Shown here: positions 33,501 through 41,268 of the stretch, one piece after another
Numbering within the stretch: position 1 is the stretch's first letter
How the letters are laid out: the number at the start of each line of letters is the position of its first letter
NCBI GenBank assembly: GCA_019637685.1
Contig: JAHBVF010000013.1
Location: forward strand, 62,001 to 126,000
Length of the DNA: 64,000 bases
Source: Caldilineaceae bacterium
GTDB lineage: Bacteria > Chloroflexota > Anaerolineae > Caldilineales > Caldilineaceae
Direction: 5' to 3'
Position numbers and translations under genes: made by a program
Notes under the pieces: generated by a model
Seen by the model: the letters and a program-made list of their open reading frames with translations, nothing else
What the model was told of the DNA's origin: nothing
Databases searched by the model: none

Positions 33501-36436
33501 CCCTGGGCGGTGAGTGCCAGCGCGGTGGCGTAGCGGAAATCTATGGTGCGGGCGACGGTCAGCGCTTCGTCCAACAGGGCCAGCGCGCCTTCGTAGTCCC
33601 GCTGGTCGTGGCGCAGACGGGCCAGGTGGTGCAGGCTGACGGCGATGTGTTGGCCGTACCCCACTTTGCGCGCCGTGGCCAACGCGTCAAGCAGCCTGGT
33701 CTCGGCTTTCGGGTCGCCAGCGAGACGGGCCAGTGCGCCGGGGGACAGAAACATGGAGCTTGACACCTCAGATCCCATACCCATCGGTTCAAAGCGTGCA
33801 TTGACTTCGGCGAAGTGATGGCGGGCTGAGGTGAAATCGCCGGTTGCGGTGTATAGCTCGGCCAGCGCACGGCCGGTATAGCCCGCCATTCCGTTTTCGC
33901 CCTGCTCTACAAAATAAGGAAGTGTGCGATGCAACAGAGCGCTGGCCCGTCGATAATGACCGCGCATCAGCAGCGTAAGGCCCAGTCCGTATGTGCTCTG
34001 GACATAGGATTTCTGTTCCCGCCCCTCCAATACGTGAAGAGATTCCTCAATATAGCGCTGGGCTTCCCGTGGCCGCCCCCACCCGATTGCCACATACCCG
34101 ATATCCCGTAGGGTAGCGCCCACACCGACTTCATTCTCGACCTCACCCAACAGGACAAGGGCTTCCGTTATCAACTCCGTCGCTTCCGGGTTGTGGCCGA
34201 GGCTGGCGTGGCTCATCCCAAAAGCGGTCAACGCCTGGGCCAGGTCCAATGGTTCGGGCGGATCGGCCCGGCGCAGGAGAGCCACCGCTTCTCGCCCCAC
34301 TGCCAATCCGATCTCATCCCGATCACGGAAGATACACTTGCCCAGACGCAGAAGCAGCGAACCGAGCAGACCAGCTTTCTCCACTTCCCCATCCATTGAA
34401 CGAAAGGCCTGGATAGCGCTCTCGAAAGCTGCTTCGCCGCCGCTGTAGTCCCCCCGCCGCCGGAAATAGTCAACCAGCCAGCGCATCATCCGGCCCACAA
34501 CCGACGCATCCCGATTTTCCACCGCCCAGCGCCAGGCCGCCAGAACGTTGGGGCCATCCCGATCCGCGGCTTCGTCGGCTGCCGGATTGCCGGGTTCCAG
34601 TTCCCAACCGGCCTGGACCACCAGTTCGGCGTAGAAGTCGGCGTGGCGCTGGCGGGCGTTGTTTTCCACCGCGGGGTCTGCCGCCAACTGTTCGGCAGCG
34701 TAGCGGTGCAGCAATCCGTGCATATCGAAGCGGTCGTCGGCCTGGCGGCGCAGGAAGGAGTGATCCACCAGACCGGCCAACTGGACGGGTGTGGCGTCGG
34801 CCACAGCCACCGCGGCCGGACGGGTGAAGCCGCCCTGGAAGACGGAGAGACGGGCCAGCAGCGTCTGCTCGTCCGGGTCCAGCAGCGCCCAGGAACGCTC
34901 AAAGACGGCGCGCAGGCTGCGGTGGCGCGCGGGCAGATTGCGCACATCGCTGGCGAGAAAGTCGGCGCTGCGCTGGATTTCGGCAGCGATTTCGGCGCAG
35001 GCCATCACCCGCACCCAACTGGCTGCCAGTTCAATCGCCAGGGGCATTCCTTCCACCAGACGGCAGATAGACGCAATCGCTTCGCCCTGCGCGGTCGGGT
35101 CGAAATCCGGCTGCATTCGCTGCGCCCGCTCCACAAAGAGACGGGCGGCCTCGTCCAGCCCGCCCAGGGGGTAGAGAGATTCTTCCAGCAGATTGAGCCG
35201 CTCCTGGGAGGTGACGAGCAACTTCACCCCGGGCGCGCTGCCCAGCAACTCGGCCAGAAAGTCCGCGCCGTCCAGCAGATGCTCGAAGTTGTCCAGCAGG
35301 AGGAGCAATTGCTTTTCCCGCAGAAAATGCAGGAGAAGGGCACGGCTGTTGCCGTCACCCATCGGCGCGGCGAGCGCACCGGCAATCGCTCTGGGCACAG
35401 CCTCTGCCGAATCCAGCGCGGCCAGGGGGATAAACCAGACACCGTCGGGGAATGCGCCCCGCAGCGCTTCGGCCACAGCCAGCCCCAGCCGACTCTTGCC
35501 CATGCCGCCCACACCCGTAATCGTCACCAGCCGGTTCACCGGTTCGGCCAGCAGCCCGCGCACCGCCTCCACTTCCCGTCGGCGACCGACGAAGGGTGTG
35601 GCCTGGGGAGGTAAATTGTGAAGGGGAGAAGGGATGACAAGATGACCGGATGAAGGGATGCCCGGCTGCCCGGCTACCGTCATCTTGTCATCCTGTCCTC
35701 TTGTCACCTTGTCATCTTCCGCGGGGAAACGCCGGGTGCGAATCGCCTCGTGTAGTTCCGTCGTCTCCGCCTCCGGGGGGACGCCCAGTTCTTCATCGAA
35801 CAGGCGCACGCATTCGTCGTACTGGCGCAGGGCCGCGGATTGTTGACCGGCGAGGGCGTAGAGACGCATGAGAATGCGATGGGACGGTTCGTGGAGGTTG
35901 TCCAGAGCCAGCAGACGGCGGGCGTAGGGAATAGCCGCGTCGGGATCGCCCGCGGCCTGGAAGTGAGCGAGCAGCCGTTCCAGTGTCCCAGCGCAGACCC
36001 GGCGGTATTCCTCGGCCTGAAAGAATTGCCAGTCGTCGAACTCCGGTGCATCGGCCAGGCTGAAACCGGTCAGGAAATTGTCCCGGTAGAGGTCGGCGGC
36101 CAGTTGCCAGCGGGCGGGATCGTCGCTGCGGGCCGCGGCCAGAAAGTCGTCCACGTCCAGCCGCACATCGCCGGTGAGAGTGACATTCTCCCGGTCTGCG
36201 GTCAGCCAGTCGCCGTCGCCCAGCGCGCGTTTCAGGCTGGAGAGTTCCCGGCGCAGGCTGCCCCGTGCATCCGCGCTCTCCGGCCAGAGGCGCGCGGCCA
36301 GGCTGTCCCGGCGCTGCTGTTCACCGGTCACGGCCAGGTGTACGAGCAGGGCCAGACTCTTTTGGCGGGGAAAGGCGATGGCTTCCCCGTCGATTTCGAC
36401 CCGGGGCGGGCCGAGGAGAAAGAGAGAAAGAGGCAT
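30581..36436 (-). CDS. BTAD transcriptional-regulator-type protein with two tandem STAND ATPase modules and TPRs
   Basis: 1951 residues. Order: OmpR-like winged helix (about 1-95), bacterial transcriptional activation domain (about 96-235), linker, first NB-ARC/STAND ATPase (Walker A GVGGMGKSR near 310; Walker B LLLLLDNFEHL), first TPR array (about 650-1070), linker, second STAND ATPase (Walker A APGGMGKTR near 1140; Walker B LLLVLDNFEQL), second TPR array (about 1480-1930). The modules are clearly duplicates: SVFQGGFTR and EGMPL(A/G)IELAASW occur in both. Such proteins are thought to be ATP-switch regulators activated by ligand on the TPRs. Both linkers are encoded by the same palindromic DNA repeat. 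The promoter is at 36483-36510. Target genes unknown; the adjacent lipoprotein is a candidate. Confidence 0.9.
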   Translation of the reverse strand: MPLSLFLLGPPRVEIDGEAIAFPRQKSLALLVHLAVTGEQQRRDSLAARLWPESADARGSLRRELSSLKRALGDGDWLTADRENVTLTGDVRLDVDDFLAAARSDDPARWQLAADLYRDNFLTGFSLADAPEFDDWQFFQAEEYRRVCAGTLERLLAHFQAAGDPDAAIPYARRLLALDNLHEPSHRILMRLYALAGQQSAALRQYDECVRLFDEELGVPPEAETTELHEAIRTRRFPAEDDKVTRGQDDKMTVAGQPGIPSSGHLVIPSPLHNLPPQATPFVGRRREVEAVRGLLAEPVNRLVTITGVGGMGKSRLGLAVAEALRGAFPDGVWFIPLAALDSAEAVPRAIAGALAAPMGDGNSRALLLHFLREKQLLLLLDNFEHLLDGADFLAELLGSAPGVKLLVTSQERLNLLEESLYPLGGLDEAARLFVERAQRMQPDFDPTAQGEAIASICRLVEGMPLAIELAASWVRVMACAEIAAEIQRSADFLASDVRNLPARHRSLRAVFERSWALLDPDEQTLLARLSVFQGGFTRPAAVAVADATPVQLAGLVDHSFLRRQADDRFDMHGLLHRYAAEQLAADPAVENNARQRHADFYAELVVQAGWELEPGNPAADEAADRDGPNVLAAWRWAVENRDASVVGRMMRWLVDYFRRRGDYSGGEAAFESAIQAFRSMDGEVEKAGLLGSLLLRLGKCIFRDRDEIGLAVGREAVALLRRADPPEPLDLAQALTAFGMSHASLGHNPEATELITEALVLLGEVENEVGVGATLRDIGYVAIGWGRPREAQRYIEESLHVLEGREQKSYVQSTYGLGLTLLMRGHYRRASALLHRTLPYFVEQGENGMAGYTGRALAELYTATGDFTSARHHFAEVNARFEPMGMGSEVSSSMFLSPGALARLAGDPKAETRLLDALATARKVGYGQHIAVSLHHLARLRHDQRDYEGALALLDEALTVARTIDFRYATALALTAQGHSRLALQQTDAARSAYAEALKIADAEGIDRIACDALTGVAQLAHLRGDTQQAAALLHFAHTHEASEWETKRRAERLLTELPRPESHTPLPSLTEAIRQARAVIDDKMTGGQDDRQSAKGHPVILSSLHLPTPATSFIGRENELSELAALLSRPDARLATVVAPGGMGKTRFAIEAARRLAGDFPDGVWFQPLVGVSEASQMLAALVQLLAAPMGAGGAKEAVLRFLARRRLLLVLDNFEQLVDAADVLAEIVQAAPETKMLVTSRVRLNLREEWTFPLAGLGMEAVVTDDTAALFAGPNEAIRLFGERAGQVQPDFDAEAEAEAAAAICQAVEGMPLGIELAASWLRAMNCGEIAAEIRRDVDFLRTSLRNVPEQHRSMRAVFERSWGLLTAEEQRGLARLSVFQGGFTRQAAEAVAEVRLLLLSALVDHSLLRHSASGRYDIHELLRQFAAEQLGERESAIIVRDKHAGYFFDYLSERQEALQWRQVQPALDELIPERENLFAGWRWSCERGHFSLLREVATLLPLYCNLTNARESGWQLFAQAIVAVEKNVGELDDRPGLLGVLRFRQQVELENSHNQPQAYLQRLLETRTLLLESKADNREELARLSGAIGTQIATVGRGEEGANWMEKAIDIFQETGNFFEQGKTYFRFALLRTGEGKVRLADETFGKVAEAWRQAQLPSYPIVFRGTVYHMQGRYAEMYQIWEKSREAGDDPFTRCFASMGGVASVERNLGEASVALGALEEAAAHFQRSRAAYEAQGQLWRATHDFQYSQGTVLRLQGQMEAARQQIEWEVDTVRSTGFEQRIAARLHELARLEYDEGRYEASESALAEALAIAESIKFLFVEALVLCQMGHTTAAQGKPEAADYYRRALDIAAEQGMNGILADVLQGVAQLRAAAGDVTRAVEWLALVVGHPNAEWETKQKAEKALASLRPGISPSDFQAAEDRGRLLPIEEAIRLARAGLDEAA
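33110..33190. repeat. In-frame GATGACAAG palindromic repeat, copy 2
   Basis: GATGACAAGATGACAGGATG is followed within 25 bases by CTGTCATCTTG, CTCCTGTCATCTTGTCATC. The arms form an inverted repeat inside the STAND coding frame, encoding the linker IDDKMTGGQDDRQSAKG (about residues 1082-1105) just before the second ATPase module. Confidence 0.75.
35633..35717. repeat. In-frame GATGACAAG palindromic repeat, copy 1
   Basis: GATGACAAGATGACCGGATG at the left is mirrored by GTCATCTTGTCATCCTGTCC and CTTGTCACCTTGTCATC at the right. It encodes the linker DDKVTRGQDDKMTVAG (about residues 240-267) just before the first ATPase module. Confidence 0.75.
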
Positions 36437-36826
36437 AGGAAGTTGGAAGTTTGAACGCGGAATGCGGAATTGGCGTGCTTCGATTATACACGAAAGTAAG
36501 GAGTGAGCAACTGGATAGTATAAGGACAGGCTACGATCAGAGAATAGATATTAGAATACAGGCATCCAGTTCTTCAGCAATACATTCCCTGCGACGCTTC
36601 CTGCGACGGTTTGTGCGGCGTCTGCGTCACGCACGGTGCATAGAATGGGAATCAAGAAAGCTGGTCGGCAGAGAGACAGAGGCCAGCACACCAAACCCAG
36701 GCGCAGGACAGAACCAAAAGGAGAAATCAGATGAACCGCCAGCCAATTTCCAACACAGCCGCTATCCGCACGCTGAGCCACAGTCCAAACCGCACCGCTG
36801 CCCACCTGTCCACAAAGGAGAACCCT
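36437..36826. other. Divergent intergenic region between the STAND regulator and the repeat lipoprotein
   Basis: Holds the leftward promoter (36483-36510). Near its right end an ATG at 36731 with its own AAAGGAG site opens a frame continuous with the lipoprotein gene, giving 32 extra residues. No other gene is seen. Confidence 0.5.
36483..36510 (-). promoter_or_regulatory. Predicted promoter of the STAND regulator gene
   Basis: On the minus strand TTGCTC (36505-36510), 16 bases, TATAAT (36483-36488). Leader about 40 bases. Confidence 0.6.
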
Positions 36827-37315
36827 ATGAGCCGCCGTATCGCTACCGTCCTTTTTTCTCTGTTTGCCATTCTGATTCTGAGCGCCTGTGCCGCGCAAAG
36901 TCCCTTTCGGACGGCTGGAAGCGTGACTGTTCTGCCCGAAGCAGCGGCCAGCGATCTGCAAATCAGCGACCGCCAGCACCTGGCCGAGTATCAGGCCACC
37001 CTGCCCGCCATCTCGCTGAAGTTCACGGCTCCCCGCACAGCCAAAGCCAGCAGCGCACAAATCAACGACCGCCAGCAGTTGGCCGACTATCAGGCAAATC
37101 TGTCTGCCTTTGCGGTGGTGGCGACTGCCCCGATGACAACTGTCAAAGCCAGTGGTGTGCAAATCAACAGCCGCCAGCAGTTGGCTGACTACCAGGCGAG
37201 CCTGCCGCTCTATACCAGCAAGGCGAGTGTTACCGGGACGCGCGTCGCCGTAACGACTGTCCCGCAAATCAGCAACCGGCAGGAGTTGGCTGACTACCAG
37301 GCAAGCCTGCGCTAA
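36827..37315 (+). CDS. Small lipoprotein with four QIxxRQxLAxYQAxL repeats
   Basis: 162 residues. Signal MSRRIATVLFSLFAILILSAC with lipobox LSAC, Cys21 the lipidated residue. The mature chain contains one motif four times: QISDRQHLAEYQATL (45-59), QINDRQQLADYQANL (78-92), QINSRQQLADYQASL (112-126) and QISNRQELADYQASL (147-161), spaced 33-35 residues apart by Thr/Ala/Val-rich linkers. Each motif is an amphipathic helix candidate. The start at 36827 follows AAAGGAG and puts the lipobox where it should be; an in-frame ATG at 36731 also has a ribosome site. I recognise no family. It is divergent from the tandem STAND regulator. It could be an envelope or surface-binding protein. Confidence 0.75.
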   Translation: MSRRIATVLFSLFAILILSACAAQSPFRTAGSVTVLPEAAASDLQISDRQHLAEYQATLPAISLKFTAPRTAKASSAQINDRQQLADYQANLSAFAVVATAPMTTVKASGVQINSRQQLADYQASLPLYTSKASVTGTRVAVTTVPQISNRQELADYQASLR

Positions 37316-37438
37316 CGCTGATTCCACAACTGGGTGCATCTCAGAAATGGGGGTAACCCGATTCCGGGAATCAGCCACCGCACCCCCAATCCGGGACGCA
37401 CCCCCCAACTTATCGACATCGCCTCCTTTGTACTGGAG

Positions 37439-37472
37439 AAGTGCCCCGGCCTGGCAAGAGGTCGGGGCACTT
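37439..37472 (+). terminator. Terminator-like hairpin after the repeat lipoprotein
   Basis: AAGTGCCCCGGCC (37439-37451) pairs with GGTCGGGGCACTT (37460-37472) with one G-U pair. It lies 124 bases downstream of the lipoprotein stop and before the next gene; no T run follows. Confidence 0.55.
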
Positions 37473-37598
37473 CGTGTGAAAAGGGAATCGCGCTGGGGAG
37501 ATAGTGTGTTATTCTACTGGGGCGGCGGTCGTCTGTACCCATGCAGCCCCCCCAACAATCACTATACGAATCAAAAGCAGGCGGGAAAGGAACCGAGA

Positions 37599-39158
37599 AT
37601 GCGCCTCATCACCAATGCACGCCTTCGCACTTTCACAGGAATGGCTCTCACAGCCTTGGCGCTGGTGATAGCCGCTGTTTTGCTCGCGCCCAACAGACGA
37701 TTGGCCCAGCACGCCCACGCCCAATCGCCGGGGCAGACGACCGTCGTTTATCAGCCGAGCGATGCGCTCTTTGCCAACCCGGAGCGGGGCTTTTATCACC
37801 ACACAGAGACCCATTCCAACGACTACGTTCCCCTCGTGCTGACGACGTTGCAGGGCTATCGAGAGAATGAGAATGTAACGCTGATTCTGCGTCTCTTCTA
37901 TCTGGACGATTTTGTCGCTGCGCCCATCAGCCAGACATATCTGGACGCAATGGCCGCGGATTTTGCCGTTCTGCGTCAGGCCGGGCTGAAGGCAGTGGTG
38001 CGCATCGCCTATACCAATCGCACCCATTTTGCGCCCAACACCACCTGGCCCCCGGTCCCCCCCTATGGCGACGCCAGCAAAGCCCAAATGCTGGACCATT
38101 TGAACCAACTGGCCCCGGTTTTGCAGGCCAACAGGGATGTCATCGCCGTGATGCAGACGGGATTTATCGGCATCTGGGGCGAGTGGTATTACACGGATCA
38201 CTTTGTGGAGAATCCCAGCGATCCGGGCACTGTCTCCGCGGCCAAATATGCTGAGCGGGGCGAAGTGTTGGATGCTGTCCTGGCCGCGCTGCCGGGACGA
38301 ATGGCCCAGGTACGCACGCCTTTGCAGAAGCAGAAGATCAACGGAACCGGGAGTGGATCGGGCAATGCCCTGCCGCCTGGGGATGCCTTCAACGGCTCAA
38401 ACCGGGCGCGCACGGGCCATCACAACGACTGCTTCCTGGCCAGTGATACAGACTTCGGCACCTACGCGGACATCCCAGAGGACAAGGCCTATCTGGCCGA
38501 GGAGACGAAATATCTGCCCATGGGCGGCGAAACCTGCGAGCCTAACCCGCCCCGGACGGAGTGCCCCACCGCGCTTGGCGAACTGGCGCTCTTGCATTGG
38601 AGCTATCTGAACGCGGATTATCGTCCAAGCGTGCTGGCGGGCTGGGTGAACGGCGGCTGTATGGAGACGGTGAAGCAGCGGCTGGGCTATCGTCTGGCGC
38701 TGGTGCAGGGAAGATATCCGGATACGGTTGCTGTGGGCGGCACGCTGCACATTGAGATCGATCTGCGCAACGACGGCTGGGCCGCGCCCTTCAATCCCCG
38801 CGCCGTGGAACTGGTGCTGCGCCATCAGGGCACACAGGCGATCCAGCGCTTCCCATTGGCTGTGGATCCCCGTTTCTGGCTGGCCGATGGGGGTGGCAGC
38901 CACTCGATTGTCCAGAGCATTCCCCTCCCGGCTGCCCTGCCCACAGGCGCATACGATCTGCTCCTGGCGCTGCCCGACGCGGACGCCAGCCTGGCCGATC
39001 GGCCCGAATATGCCATCCGCCTGGCCAACCAGAATGTATGGGAACCAAACACGGGCATGAACAATCTGCTGCATACGCTGAGCGTCACCGCGGCCACGCC
39101 GTCGCCAGCCTGTGACGGACTCTGCCGGATTTTTCTGCCGATGACCGCGCGGCGCTGA
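37599..39158 (+). CDS. Secreted DUF4832/DUF4874-like protein
   Basis: 519 residues. N-terminal signal (about residues 10-36, MALTALALVIAAVLL, cleavage likely after AHA). The body begins YQPSDALFANPERGFYHHTETHS, as in DUF4874, and includes VMQTGFIGIWGEWYYTDHF, a Trp/Glu-rich segment like a glycosidase-type TIM barrel loop. LALLHWSYLNADYRP and a C-terminal beta domain (IDLRNDGWAAPFNPRAVELVL) fit DUF4832. The C-terminus ends CDGLCRIFLPMTARR. AAAGG precedes the ATG. Probably an extracellular carbohydrate-active protein; activity unproven. A very strong terminator follows. Confidence 0.8.
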   Translation: MRLITNARLRTFTGMALTALALVIAAVLLAPNRRLAQHAHAQSPGQTTVVYQPSDALFANPERGFYHHTETHSNDYVPLVLTTLQGYRENENVTLILRLFYLDDFVAAPISQTYLDAMAADFAVLRQAGLKAVVRIAYTNRTHFAPNTTWPPVPPYGDASKAQMLDHLNQLAPVLQANRDVIAVMQTGFIGIWGEWYYTDHFVENPSDPGTVSAAKYAERGEVLDAVLAALPGRMAQVRTPLQKQKINGTGSGSGNALPPGDAFNGSNRARTGHHNDCFLASDTDFGTYADIPEDKAYLAEETKYLPMGGETCEPNPPRTECPTALGELALLHWSYLNADYRPSVLAGWVNGGCMETVKQRLGYRLALVQGRYPDTVAVGGTLHIEIDLRNDGWAAPFNPRAVELVLRHQGTQAIQRFPLAVDPRFWLADGGGSHSIVQSIPLPAALPTGAYDLLLALPDADASLADRPEYAIRLANQNVWEPNTGMNNLLHTLSVTAATPSPACDGLCRIFLPMTARR

Positions 39159-39195
39159 GCCATTCGTTTGTAGAACGAATCGACATTCGAGCCAA

Positions 39196-39250
39196 GGACC
39201 AAAAAAGAGACGACGGAGGATTCGTTCCCCCCTCGTCTCTTTTTTGGTCC
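39196..39250. terminator. Strong bidirectional terminator
   Basis: Perfect 18-bp inverted repeat: GGACCAAAAAAGAGACGA (39196-39213) and TCGTCTCTTTTTTGGTCC (39233-39250), with T runs on either strand. It lies between the convergent DUF4832-like and PhyH genes. Confidence 0.8.
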
Positions 39251-39297
39251 ATTCGTAAGCCGACGCCTGTCAGCCAAATCGGGCAAAGCACCCCGCC

Positions 39298-40164
39298 CTA
39301 CGCGGCCAGGCGTCGCTCCGGCATATTTTCCAGCCGAGTCAGCCAGTAGTGTACGTCAAAGTTCTCATCACCGGTGAGGAAGCGCCACATCTTCACCCGG
39401 TTGACGATCTCCAGCCGTCCTCCCGCATCCTCAAACCACGGCTCGCCTTTGCCCAGAATCGTCTGCACATCCGGGGCCGCGTTCTGATCGCGGGTGAAGA
39501 TACGCTTCTGGCCGCCGGTCATGGACGCCAAATCGTCGGTGTTCCACAGCCGGTATTGACGCACCACCGGGTTGAGGCGGATTTTGTACATATAGCGCTT
39601 GCGGTCGGTCTTGTTCTGGCGGCCACAGTGCCAGATGCCGTGATGGAGGGCCAGGATCGACCCGGCCTTGCAGACCATCGGCACCTGCCCGGCGAAGTTC
39701 TGGTAGCGGGCAATGTCCATTTCGTTGATGCGCCGGTATTGGCTGCCGGGCACGACGAGTGTGCCGCCCATTTCCAGGGGCACGTCGTGGGGAAAGTACA
39801 TCAGTTGGATGTCGAAGTGCATCCGGGTGTCGATGATGGAATCCCCGTGCATGCCCTGGGCGCTGCCTTCGTTGGGCTGGCGCACGTGGATGGCGTGATG
39901 ATCAAAGAGCGGGTCTGGCCCGACCAGGCTGTGGATGATGCCCTGGATTTCGGGCATACGCAGCATCTCGCCGATGGGCGACGGCTCCGGGTAGCACTGG
40001 GAGAGGGGCGTGCCTGCCGGTGCTGCTTCGATGCCGCCGGCGTCAAAGGAGGCCATCACCGCCCGGTTGATTTTGTCGGGGATCAGTTCATCGAAACGCA
40101 GCATACCCCTGGCCACAAACTCGGCCATCTGGGCGGTGGTGAGCAGGTATTTTTTGTCAACCAT
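39298..40164 (-). CDS. Phytanoyl-CoA dioxygenase (PhyH) family protein
   Basis: 288 residues, Fe(II)/2-oxoglutarate oxygenase fold. Iron ligands are His106 and Asp108 in GMHGDS and probably His179 in GIWHCG; the Arg in NKTDRKRY would bind the 2-oxoglutarate carboxylate. LVVPGSQYRR precedes the distal His as usual. The start ATG 40164 has GGAG eight bases upstream and lies inside the end of the next gene upstream (eight-base overlap), so the two are coupled. The substrate is not known; members hydroxylate fatty acyl, amino acid or natural-product substrates. Confidence 0.87.
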   Translation of the reverse strand: MVDKKYLLTTAQMAEFVARGMLRFDELIPDKINRAVMASFDAGGIEAAPAGTPLSQCYPEPSPIGEMLRMPEIQGIIHSLVGPDPLFDHHAIHVRQPNEGSAQGMHGDSIIDTRMHFDIQLMYFPHDVPLEMGGTLVVPGSQYRRINEMDIARYQNFAGQVPMVCKAGSILALHHGIWHCGRQNKTDRKRYMYKIRLNPVVRQYRLWNTDDLASMTGGQKRIFTRDQNAAPDVQTILGKGEPWFEDAGGRLEIVNRVKMWRFLTGDENFDVHYWLTRLENMPERRLAA

Positions 40165-40438
40165 CGATCGTCTCCATTTTCTCAAAGATAAATTCGTACA
40201 TCTGGAAGGAGGTGGTGTACTCCATGCCCGGATAGGGCGGGATGAGCTGGGGGAATTGGATCACCCGCCAGCCGTCCAGGAGCGCGTCCAGGCCCGTGGC
40301 ATAGGGCGGCGTGTCGCTGTCGCCGGTGGTGTGGGCCTCCTGGCCCGTGCCGTCGTAGAGCGTCCAGCCCTTCACGCGGCTGTCCAGGGCAGAGTTGCCC
40401 AGATAGAGAATAAGAATCTTCTGGCGTTGTTGGGACAT
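40157..40438 (-). CDS. Small protein coupled to PhyH, unknown function
   Basis: 93 residues, MSQQRQKILILYLGNSALDS at the start, then a GWTLYDGTG segment, a TPPYATGLDALLDGWRVIQFPQ block and an aromatic tail (YTTSFQMYEFIFEKME). No signal, no membrane helix. AAAGGAAACC precedes the ATG. The composition and regular hydrophobic pattern look like a folded alpha/beta domain. It overlaps the PhyH gene by eight bases in another frame, so it may be a subunit or accessory factor of that oxygenase; I do not recognise a named family. Confidence 0.7.
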   Translation of the reverse strand: MSQQRQKILILYLGNSALDSRVKGWTLYDGTGQEAHTTGDSDTPPYATGLDALLDGWRVIQFPQLIPPYPGMEYTTSFQMYEFIFEKMETIDG

Positions 40439-40607
40439 CGGGTTTCCTTTGGTGGAAAGGGGGATGGGTTGGCGCGACGGGTACGCGCTGGGGGATAGTA
40501 TACATCGGGTGGAGTGTGGGGGGCAAGGGGGTTGTGGGGGGCGCTGCGCAAAAAATTGGACGACCGATTCCGGGAATCCACAGGCAATGGCCGCTATAGT
40601 AAATTTT

Positions 40608-41003
40608 CTATAGCGGCCATTCTATGGGCGTAATATGAGCGGTCACCCATTCGGTGAACTCGCTGCGTCTGAGTTTACCAGCCGCCACCTGCAAAATCAC
40701 CTGCTCCTGTTCATCGACAGATGCGACAATCTCGTGTCTATTGAGAAGCAGAAAGGCTTCCATCGCTGCGTGACCGATACGTTTATTGCCGTCTACGAAC
40801 GGGTGATTCATAATCAACGAGAAGCCGAGCGCGGCAGCTTTCTCGGCCAAAGTGGGGTAGAGATCATCGCCACCAAATGTGATTTGAGGTTGAGCCAGTG
40901 CGGATTCGATGCCACCCTGTTCACGAATGCCCGCAGAACCGCCCGATTCTTGGATCAACCGCTCATAGAGACGCAAGAGTTGGGAGTAAGTCAGGTAACG
41001 CAT
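40608..41003 (-). CDS. Doc-family toxin (death-on-curing, Fic fold)
   Basis: 131 residues. The Fic-fold active loop is HPFVDGNKR (His67 to Arg75), the Doc version in which Lys/Arg replaces part of the Fic HPFxxGNGR motif. Doc of phage P1 phosphorylates EF-Tu; other members may AMPylate. The N-terminal YLTYSQLLRLYERLIQ and GGIESALAQPQ are typical. The ATG overlaps the antitoxin stop by one base (TGATG). Confidence 0.92.
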   Translation of the reverse strand: MRYLTYSQLLRLYERLIQESGGSAGIREQGGIESALAQPQITFGGDDLYPTLAEKAAALGFSLIMNHPFVDGNKRIGHAAMEAFLLLNRHEIVASVDEQEQVILQVAAGKLRRSEFTEWVTAHITPIEWPL

Positions 41004-41200
41004 CAGGCCAGACGTCTGTAAAGCTCAGCGTTCTTTGTGAGAATGTGCTCGATGAGCAATTCGAACTCGTCATCGGGCCGCTCTAAAATTTCCTCGACAC
41101 CGCGCAAAGCCAAGGCTTCCGGAGAAATTTCGTAATAAGCCGCCCTATCGCGTAGCCTCAACGCCTGTTCTTCAGTCAACACAATTGTAATCGTAGTCAT
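41003..41200 (-). CDS. Antitoxin of the Doc module, ribbon-helix-helix-like
   Basis: 65 residues from ATG 41200, six bases after GGAGG. MTTITIVLTEEQALRLRDRA resembles the N-terminal strand and first helix of RHH DNA-binding antitoxins, followed by an acidic, helical tail (EEILERPDDEFELLIEHIL) that should bind the toxin. It is not Phd-like. Order antitoxin-toxin with a one-base overlap is standard. The extended frame to 41218 adds only VRRYW and has no ribosome site. Confidence 0.8.
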   Translation of the reverse strand: MTTITIVLTEEQALRLRDRAAYYEISPEALALRGVEEILERPDDEFELLIEHILTKNAELYRRLA

Positions 41201-41268
41201 CCAGTACCTCCGCACCATTCAGCTACCCACTGCCTAATTCTACCACATCCATCATCCCGCTCCACCCC

